From positions 3,340 to 8,403 of the forward strand of contig MBAA01000076.1 in the NCBI GenBank assembly GCA_001940655.1: a stretch of 5,064 nucleotides of DNA, given 5' to 3'. Shown piece by piece: positions 1 through 4,606 of this stretch (within the stretch, counting starts at the first letter, position 1; every line of letters begins with the position of its first letter). The notes under the pieces are model-generated. The model was not told where the DNA came from. It saw only the letters and a list, made by a program, of their open reading frames with translations, and did no database searches. Position numbers and translations under genes: made by a program. The stretch is from Promethearchaeota archaeon CR_4. GTDB lineage: Archaea; Asgardarchaeota; Lokiarchaeia; Sigyniarchaeales; CR-4.

Positions 1-551
1 AGAATCCACTCACAGAGCTTGTAGAAACGGTCGAGAAAAGCGTCGGCTTCTTTTATCACCTGTTGTACTTGGATTGTTTTGATGGGCTTCGAGCGGGCTA
101 TGTGACCTTTCACGATCTTTTGCAGTTCCGCCGTGAGAGTGTCCTGAATTGAGACATACACATTTGCCAACACGTGGGAACCAATTACGCTTAGGTCGCT
201 CGGCACACTTATAATAAGCACCATAGTCTCAGTGCTATCTTTCTCGCACCCTGCTCGCTCTTTTTTGCGGGTCGTGGGCACCCGGAACTTTTTGGCCAGG
301 TAAGTCCGGTCACTGTAATCCAGATCGATGTGGTCAAAATCTTCTTGTTCCTCGACACTCAAGAACCAAACAGAGTGGATAAAAATAGGTTTAGTCGCTG
401 CCTCGTCAAAGAGGATATTCTTATCTGGATAACTTGCCAGCAGGATGTGACCCCGCATTTCATCAAAGTAGCACAAAAACACTTGTGCATAACTGCGAAT
501 AGTTGCCCCAAGGGGTTTTGGAGATTTTGAGGAGGGTTTTATCTCGAACAT
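1..551 (-). CDS. Uncharacterised protein, N-terminal 183 codons (3' end outside window); possible longin-like fold
   Basis: One reading frame stays open on the minus strand from an ATG at 549-551 to the left edge, giving 183 whole codons with no stop, so this is a real gene cut by the window. The protein begins MFEIKPSSKSPKPLGATI; a Lys/Pro/Ser-rich N-terminus is followed by alternating hydrophobic stretches: VFLCYF (about 24-29), HILLASYP (35-42), IFIHSVWFL (56-64), a D/H-rich hairpin-like part (70-89), a basic loop with KKERAG (96-101), the strand MVLIISVP (110-117), and two likely amphipathic helices (119-150 and 158-182). I do not recognise a named family. The pattern of strands followed by two C-terminal helices loosely resembles longin/profilin-like folds, which are common in Asgard archaea; that is inference only. 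No signal peptide or membrane segment is visible. The ESCRT-III gene lies 153 bases upstream on the same strand. No clear Shine-Dalgarno motif precedes the ATG; the upstream T8 tract and TTTATGTA lie too close to be a normally spaced TATA box with a leader. Confidence 0.8.
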   Translation of the reverse strand, partial: MFEIKPSSKSPKPLGATIRSYAQVFLCYFDEMRGHILLASYPDKNILFDEAATKPIFIHSVWFLSVEEQEDFDHIDLDYSDRTYLAKKFRVPTTRKKERAGCEKDSTETMVLIISVPSDLSVIGSHVLANVYVSIQDTLTAELQKIVKGHIARSKPIKTIQVQQVIKEADAFLDRFYKLCEWI

Positions 552-580
552 GGACTCAATTACATAAACTGTTTAACGGC

Positions 581-588
581 AAAAAAAA
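581..588 (-). terminator. Oligo-T tract (T8 on minus strand), possible terminator of the ESCRT-III gene
   Basis: Eight consecutive T residues occur on the minus strand, 116 bases past the ESCRT-III stop codon and 30 bases before the start of the next minus-strand gene. Archaeal termination commonly uses oligo-T tracts without a hairpin, and no hairpin is visible here. The tract could equally be part of the AT-rich promoter of the gene at 1-551. Confidence 0.3.
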
Positions 589-617
589 TTATCGGATCAG
601 TATGGAACAATCTCCTT

Positions 618-630
618 ATGCAATTTGCAT
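618..630. repeat. 13-base perfect palindrome (6-base arms, one-base centre)
   Basis: ATGCAATTTGCAT is a perfect inverted repeat with arms ATGCAA/TTGCAT around a single base. It lies in the 153-base gap between two minus-strand genes, 67-79 bases upstream of the gene at 1-551. Its size and symmetry suit a dimeric regulator site. Eleven bases of it plus flank (TATGCAATTTG, 617-627) recur at 2937-2947 just ahead of the FrhB-like gene. In such AT-rich DNA chance is a serious alternative. Confidence 0.3.
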
Positions 631-704
631 TTAACTTTTACTGACGAATTCTTTGGATGTTTTTTATTCTTTGATTACAATGTTATTTTTGGTCATTTTG
701 AGCT

Positions 705-1376
705 TCAGGGTTTTTTATCTTCACTGGATCCTTTTCTTTTAATGTCACTGCGTTCGCTTTGTTTGAGATCTTGAAGTCCCCGAACTAATTCGTCCAATGC
801 GCCCTTACTTGCAGAGGGCAATGCATTCTCTGTCTCAACTTCAATTTCGGCATCAACTTCTTCTAAGGCTTTCTCCACTGCTTCGTCCGAGACTTGGTCT
901 GTTGCTCCGAGCTGTTCCATTCCCTCTGAGGCTACCTCTTGGATTACATCGAAGTCTGAGATTCCCAAGTCGATTTTCTCCAACACCTCGGAAATTTCGG
1001 GAGTAGAAACACTTTGGGAGAGCCCTTTAATCGCAGAGGCAACGTCAACCAGGATGCCCGCCACGTCCTTGACTGCCTTTGATTGTTCTAACTTGTATTG
1101 TAGACCTTCTAGTTTTAGCTGGAAATTTTCGATGTTATTCTTCCATGCTTGTGTTTGGAGATGCGCTTTCATTTGGACTTTTGAGGAGTCTAGATTCCCT
1201 TTTTTCCGGAAATCTATTGCTTTACGCCTGGCCAGTTGCGAACTCTGATCCAATTTTTTAGCTTGCTTGGTTAAGCGCGTATTTAGGAGTTTCAATTGGA
1301 TTATCGTATGGTTTAGTTTCTTGTCTTTGTTGCCACCACTTGACAAATAATCTGTTATTTTGTTCAGAAGGCCCAA
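705..1376 (-). CDS. ESCRT-III subunit (Snf7/CHMP-like), probably Vps2/24/46-type class
   Basis: ESCRT-III subunits polymerise on membranes and drive scission and cell division; Vps4 AAA ATPase disassembles the filaments. The 223-residue length is typical of the family. A short N-terminal segment (MGLLNKITDYL) is followed by a long, basic, charged helical hairpin (about 19-100), the usual alpha1-alpha2 core, including LARRKAIDFRKKGN (48-61). Next comes the helix VKDVAGILVDVASAIKGLSQ (102-121) and STPEISEVLEKID (124-136), which resemble the alpha3-alpha4 region of Vps2/Vps24/CHMP1 proteins. An acidic linker (about 143-184) leads to DELVRGLQDLK (195-205), a MIM1-like Vps4-binding motif, then a charged tail. 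The basic core with an acidic C-terminal half is the family hallmark. The start is TTG: an in-frame TGA lies only three codons upstream (1383-1385), with only AGA and ATT between, and the next Met is residue 69, inside the core. No Vps4 or ESCRT-II gene is seen here. Family assignment is strong; the subclass is less sure. Confidence 0.87.
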   Translation of the reverse strand: MGLLNKITDYLSSGGNKDKKLNHTIIQLKLLNTRLTKQAKKLDQSSQLARRKAIDFRKKGNLDSSKVQMKAHLQTQAWKNNIENFQLKLEGLQYKLEQSKAVKDVAGILVDVASAIKGLSQSVSTPEISEVLEKIDLGISDFDVIQEVASEGMEQLGATDQVSDEAVEKALEEVDAEIEVETENALPSASKGALDELVRGLQDLKQSERSDIKRKGSSEDKKP

Positions 1377-1400
1377 AATTCTTCAACTCTCAGCAGAGAA

Positions 1401-1413
1401 TTAAATTAAATAA
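1401..1413 (-). promoter_or_regulatory. TATA-like element for the ESCRT-III gene (tentative)
   Basis: On the minus strand this reads TTATTTAATTTAA, centred about 31 bases upstream of the TTG start. That is where an archaeal TATA box would sit if the mRNA had almost no leader. A second candidate, TTTTATTAA at 1425-1433, would instead give a leader of about 25 bases containing GAGAGTTGAAG. The 130-base divergent region must also serve the plus-strand gene at 1507, for which no convincing TATA box is visible. Confidence 0.35.
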
Positions 1414-1506
1414 CACACCGCAGGTTAATAAAAGCAGTATGTGACTTTGGAGATAAAGAAATTTTGTGCCTAAGTATTTTGTAAAAAACAGGGAAAATGA
1501 AGACCT

Positions 1507-2775
1507 ATGTTCCAGTTCGGCGGCGTTAACATCCTGAATGAGAAAATCCGGGAGAAAATCACTAGCGAGAACCTGTTTAAAATTTTCAATCGCTTTATTA
1601 TCCCATATCTGAGTCATAATGAGCGGGACTTTATGTTAGGTTTGCAGAAATATTGCCTCGAGGTGGTAGAGCCGAAAATTGACCCAACTCGCGATGTTTA
1701 CTATTTATTCCCAATTCTCGGGGAAGCCGGGTACATGCAACGCTTGTATCCTTATCAAGACTTCAAACCATTTGGGATGCGCTACGAGCTCATCCTTGCG
1801 ATGTGTTTATCAATTATAGATCCCGAGCTAGACCTCGCGAGGGTGGTGTCTGGCGTCCTTGCGATGAATCCGCTTTACTCTCACGGGAAGTCTGATCGGG
1901 AACACAAGGCGCTGGATGACCTTATGGCAGGTCGAAAAATAGGGTGTATCTGCATCACCGAGCGAGAACGAGGATCGGACGCGGTCAATATGCAAACTCA
2001 GGCGATCGAGTGCGAAGACGGGTCGGGTGACGTGTATTTCGAAGGAGAGAAGGTCTTCACAACCAACGGTCCCGTGGCGGACTATTTCATCACGTACGGA
2101 GTCACGGATGAGAAGAATCCTCGAGGTACGATGTACCAGGTGCTCCTCGAGCGAGGATTTAAAGGATTAGAGACGAAACGCCTCGGCATTCTCAGTGTCC
2201 CCCGGGTACACATCGGGCAGACATTATTCAAACACATCCGCGTGCCCAAAAATAACATCATCGGGTTCGCCGGAGAGGGATATACCAACCTGTTCAAGGG
2301 ACTCGTTGCCGAGCGCACGACCATCATTGGTTCAAGTCTAGGCATTAGTTGGTTGTCGGCAATTACGGGCCTCATCTATGCTGACCTTCGCAAACAATTC
2401 AACAAGCGACTCTTGGAATTTCAAGCCGTCTCCTTCCCCATTGCAAAAATGCTCGTGGATGTTATGGCTGCCACCGATCTAGGATTCCAGGCCGCGACTG
2501 AATTCGAGAAAATCGCCCGTTACCCCGAGAAAATCGACATGGTCAAGTATAACGCGGGTTTCTCTTCTGGTACCAAATACTTGGCATCGAACTTAGCCCA
2601 CCGGATCTCTTATGAGATGCAACAGCTCGTGGGGGGCGTGGGGTACACTGATAACCTACGCATCGATAAGGCATTAGAGGTTTCTAAGATTCAGGAAATT
2701 ATCGGCGGATCCCGGAACATCCAAATTCTGCTCGTTACCCAGACGATTAAGTCGATCTTGAAACTAATTGAATGA
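1507..2775 (+). CDS. Acyl-CoA dehydrogenase family flavoprotein
   Basis: This FAD enzyme would oxidise an acyl-CoA to the trans-2-enoyl-CoA in fatty-acid or branched amino-acid breakdown, in the cytoplasm. Visible family blocks are CITERERGSD (149-158, the usual TEPxAGSD FAD/substrate loop), GEKVFTTNGPVADYFI (180-195), RKQFNKRLLEFQAV (295-308, Arg of the FAD-contacting RxxF motif) and QLVGGVGYTDN (373-383), ending in KIQEIIGGSRNIQ (394-406). At 422 residues it is about 40 longer than common family members, mainly at the N-terminus. The usual catalytic Glu of the C-terminal YEGTxxIQ motif is Gly400. A Glu-Arg pair (269-270) lies exactly 26 residues before Arg295, matching the catalytic Glu position of isovaleryl- and long-chain enzymes. 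ATG at 1507 was chosen; a GGGA at 1491-1494 is a weak, distant ribosome site. Substrate is unknown. An FrhB-like gene follows 197 bases downstream on the same strand and may be its electron partner. Confidence 0.92.
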   Translation: MFQFGGVNILNEKIREKITSENLFKIFNRFIIPYLSHNERDFMLGLQKYCLEVVEPKIDPTRDVYYLFPILGEAGYMQRLYPYQDFKPFGMRYELILAMCLSIIDPELDLARVVSGVLAMNPLYSHGKSDREHKALDDLMAGRKIGCICITERERGSDAVNMQTQAIECEDGSGDVYFEGEKVFTTNGPVADYFITYGVTDEKNPRGTMYQVLLERGFKGLETKRLGILSVPRVHIGQTLFKHIRVPKNNIIGFAGEGYTNLFKGLVAERTTIIGSSLGISWLSAITGLIYADLRKQFNKRLLEFQAVSFPIAKMLVDVMAATDLGFQAATEFEKIARYPEKIDMVKYNAGFSSGTKYLASNLAHRISYEMQQLVGGVGYTDNLRIDKALEVSKIQEIIGGSRNIQILLVTQTIKSILKLIE

Positions 2776-2851
2776 ATTTTGAGTTACATTTGTTGTTTCT
2801 AAAGTCCAGATTTGGTAAAAAAGGAACTTATTTATTGAGTAATTTACATAG

Positions 2852-2859
2852 TTTTTTTT
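2852..2859 (+). terminator. T8 tract, probable archaeal terminator after the acyl-CoA dehydrogenase gene
   Basis: Eight consecutive T residues lie 76 bases after the TGA of the dehydrogenase gene in AT-rich DNA with no convincing hairpin, the form typical of archaeal oligo-T termination. If it works, the FrhB-like gene needs its own promoter in 2860-2972 or depends on read-through. TTATTTATT (2829-2837) is the best TATA-like string nearby, but it would give a leader of over 100 bases. Confidence 0.4.
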
Positions 2860-2885
2860 ACCGCTTTTAGCAAATTCTATCTAAA

Positions 2886-2936
2886 GAAGCGATTCAATTG
2901 AAAAGCATCCGAGGAATTTTAGACGCATTTCAATCG
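2886..2936. repeat. Imperfect 15-base direct repeat upstream of the FrhB-like gene
   Basis: GAAGCGATTCAATTG (2886-2900) and GACGCATTTCAATCG (2922-2936) agree at 11 of 15 positions with starts 36 bases apart. The first copy overlaps a perfect 10-base palindrome, TTCAATTGAA (2893-2902). This layout could be a pair of regulator sites in the leader or promoter of the FrhB-like gene, but the match is short and the region AT-rich. Confidence 0.2.
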
Positions 2937-2959
2937 TATGCAATTTGAGAAAGGCGATT

Positions 2960-2963
2960 GGGG
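2960..2963 (+). promoter_or_regulatory. Weak ribosome binding site (GGGG) deciding the FrhB-like start
   Basis: GGGG followed by AA ends nine bases before the ATG at 2973. An in-frame TTG at 2958 would lengthen the protein by five residues, but the purine run before it (AAAGG, ending at 2954) is only three bases away, too close for normal initiation. The ATG is therefore preferred. Confidence 0.4.
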
Positions 2964-2972
2964 AATAGTAAT

Positions 2973-4526
2973 ATGGAAAGTTCAGCTCACGACCAATTAT
3001 CATTCAGTTTCGAGTTTTTGAAAAAGCACCTCGAAGGTAAAAAGGACAGCTTCGGGATGCTGATGCGGGATGTCATCAAGGCAGGTATTTGCACCGCGTG
3101 CAGCGCATGCGTGTCAATATGTCCCATTCTCGTGTGGGACCATGAACTTCAGCAACCAAAAATTGACCCGAAAAGGGGCACGTGTAACGGTTGTGGGGCA
3201 TGCTATAACCAATGTCCCCGGACAATTACCGAACCGGACATCCTTGTAGGAAATTACATCACGGGTTACGTTGCGAAAGCCACAGATCCGGAGATTAAAG
3301 GGCAAGACGGTGGTGTCGTCACGGGTCTCTTATTGTATCTTCTCAAAGAGAAACTCGTAGATGGTGCGGTTGTCACGAAGAAAAGCGAGACAAAACTGTG
3401 GTGGCCCGAAGCCACGATAGTGAAAAACCGGGAAGAGCTCCTGAAAGCGTCCGGATCGATTTACTGTCATTCTCAAACCGTGGAAAAACTTGTTGAAGCG
3501 ATTAAAAGTGGAATGCACTCCCTTGCGTTCGTTGGCACGCCCTGTAACATCGATGCGGTAACGAAAATGCAGAATTCTCCTCAAGGTATGCTCCATTATT
3601 TTATGCGGGCAAATATTTTCAAGATTGGACTGTTCTGTATGGACTCGTTCAGTCCCGAGGCTTTATACACCTTCTTCGAGCGGGAGGGAATCCCCCTGCA
3701 TAAAGTAACCAAGATGAATATCACGAAGGGGAAGTTCTTCATTCATTGGGAGGGACAAGAAAAAGGTTACCCCATCAAGGTACTTGACAAGTACAAGGCC
3801 ACCTCCTGTAATGTATGCACGGACCTCACGTCAGAAAATGCAGACATTTCGGTAGGTTCCGTGGGTAGCGGCACTGGACAAAATACTGTCCTCGTACGCA
3901 CGCCCCTTGGGCGAGACATATTAGAGGACGCGGTGACGAAGGGATACATTTCCATCGAACCATTCAATAAAGAAAATCTCACAGCTGTCCTAGTCCTCTC
4001 AAAAGCAAAGAAAGTCGCACAATATAATGTCAGGGTCAGAAATGTCTATCTTATTTCACCAACACGCCTACCTGCTGAACCTGCATTATTAGACCGTACC
4101 GTGAAGATGGAGAGCGCTACCCAACAACCTAAACGCGGACGAAATTTAATCTCTTCGGTTGAAAAATTAAACGAAGGCAGAGACACGCTCAAGATCACTC
4201 TCTCCAACGCAGCGGGGTATGTATTAGAACATTTACGATTGCGGATCGCCAAAGTGGAGGAGATGTTCGAGATTGGGGTTTTCTACGCAGATGTACCGGA
4301 GTTATATCCTTTCGAGTCTGTGGAATTCAATTACCCCCTCAAGGATGACAAGGGGAATATTGACACTCACGAAATTCTAATTGAGGTTTCAGACGCGAGT
4401 GCTCGATTGTTCAATAAAAAAGTCGAAATAAAGAAACTTCTCGAGGCACCCAAAGAAGAAAAACCGGTGAAACCAGCAAAAATTACCCCTGTCAAACCGC
4501 TTCCGGAAAAACCCACCGCAGTTTAA
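2973..4526 (+). CDS. F420 hydrogenase/dehydrogenase beta-type (FrhB/FpoF-like) Fe-S flavoprotein with extra C-terminal domain
   Basis: Family members carry electrons between Fe-S clusters, FAD and usually coenzyme F420. From the ATG the protein has 517 residues. An N-terminal ferredoxin module has two complete CxxCxxCxxxCP motifs (C40/43/46/50 and C71/74/77/81), predicting two [4Fe-4S] clusters as in FpoF. The FrhB body follows: GYVAKATDPEIKGQDGGVVTG (98-117, with the family QDGG signature), GSIYCHSQ (161-168), FVGTPCNIDAV (186-196), IGLFCMDSFS (218-227) and SCNVCTDLTSENADISVGSVG (278-298), with another CxxC at 279/282. FpoF-like proteins end at about 350 residues. Here a basic linker (about 360-400), a beta-rich region (about 403-490) resembling an Ig-like sandwich, and a Lys/Pro/Glu tail (491-517) are added. 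No membrane segment or signal peptide is visible, so it is probably cytoplasmic. The acyl-CoA dehydrogenase lies upstream on the same strand, suggesting but not proving joint electron transfer. Other partners, such as hydrogenase or heterodisulfide reductase-like complexes, are possible. Confidence 0.9.
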   Translation: MESSAHDQLSFSFEFLKKHLEGKKDSFGMLMRDVIKAGICTACSACVSICPILVWDHELQQPKIDPKRGTCNGCGACYNQCPRTITEPDILVGNYITGYVAKATDPEIKGQDGGVVTGLLLYLLKEKLVDGAVVTKKSETKLWWPEATIVKNREELLKASGSIYCHSQTVEKLVEAIKSGMHSLAFVGTPCNIDAVTKMQNSPQGMLHYFMRANIFKIGLFCMDSFSPEALYTFFEREGIPLHKVTKMNITKGKFFIHWEGQEKGYPIKVLDKYKATSCNVCTDLTSENADISVGSVGSGTGQNTVLVRTPLGRDILEDAVTKGYISIEPFNKENLTAVLVLSKAKKVAQYNVRVRNVYLISPTRLPAEPALLDRTVKMESATQQPKRGRNLISSVEKLNEGRDTLKITLSNAAGYVLEHLRLRIAKVEEMFEIGVFYADVPELYPFESVEFNYPLKDDKGNIDTHEILIEVSDASARLFNKKVEIKKLLEAPKEEKPVKPAKITPVKPLPEKPTAV

Positions 4527-4531
4527 GAAAC

Positions 4532-4537
4532 TTTTTT
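4532..4537 (+). terminator. T6 tract after the FrhB-like gene, possible terminator
   Basis: Six T residues begin five bases after the TAA stop and precede a separate TATA box for the next gene. That fits termination followed by re-initiation. The tract is short and no hairpin is seen. Confidence 0.35.
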
Positions 4538-4563
4538 CTATTCAATGAATTTATAAAATCAAA

Positions 4564-4573
4564 TTTAATATAT
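4564..4573 (+). promoter_or_regulatory. TATA box with upstream A-rich BRE-like bases for the Rag-like GTPase gene
   Basis: TTTAATATAT, preceded by AAATCAAA (4556-4563), closely resembles the archaeal TATA/BRE promoter core. A start of transcription about 27 bases after its centre would fall near 4596, leaving a leader of roughly 10 bases before the ATG at 4607. It is the clearest promoter in the window and suggests the GTPase gene is transcribed separately from the FrhB-like gene. Confidence 0.5.
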
Positions 4574-4606
4574 CAGATAATCAAAATGGTAAAGGACGTG
4601 TGTAAT

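Noticed and set aside
330..530. Plus-strand open frame of 66 codons
   Set aside because: It lies wholly antisense to the long open minus-strand frame at 1-551, and its product shows no domain-like pattern.
797..1261. Three plus-strand frames of 60-69 codons over the ESCRT-III gene
   Set aside because: They are complementary-strand shadows of a well-recognised gene.
1390..1617. Minus-strand frame of 75 codons ending in a hydrophobic stretch
   Set aside because: It starts inside the acyl-CoA dehydrogenase on the opposite strand and runs through the divergent promoter; the hydrophobic end comes from AT-rich non-coding DNA.
2704..2706. Gly400 read as evidence of a catalytically dead acyl-CoA dehydrogenase
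   Set aside because: Glu269 occupies the alternative catalytic position used by isovaleryl- and long-chain enzymes, so loss of activity is not implied.
2958..2960. TTG start for the FrhB-like gene, five residues longer
   Set aside because: Ribosome-site spacing is better for the ATG at 2973, and the extra residues (MGNSN) add nothing recognisable.
4586..4588. In-frame ATG seven codons upstream for the GTPase
   Set aside because: It lies only 13 bases after the likely TATA box, so it would precede the predicted transcription start; the P-loop strand begins properly at the ATG at 4607.
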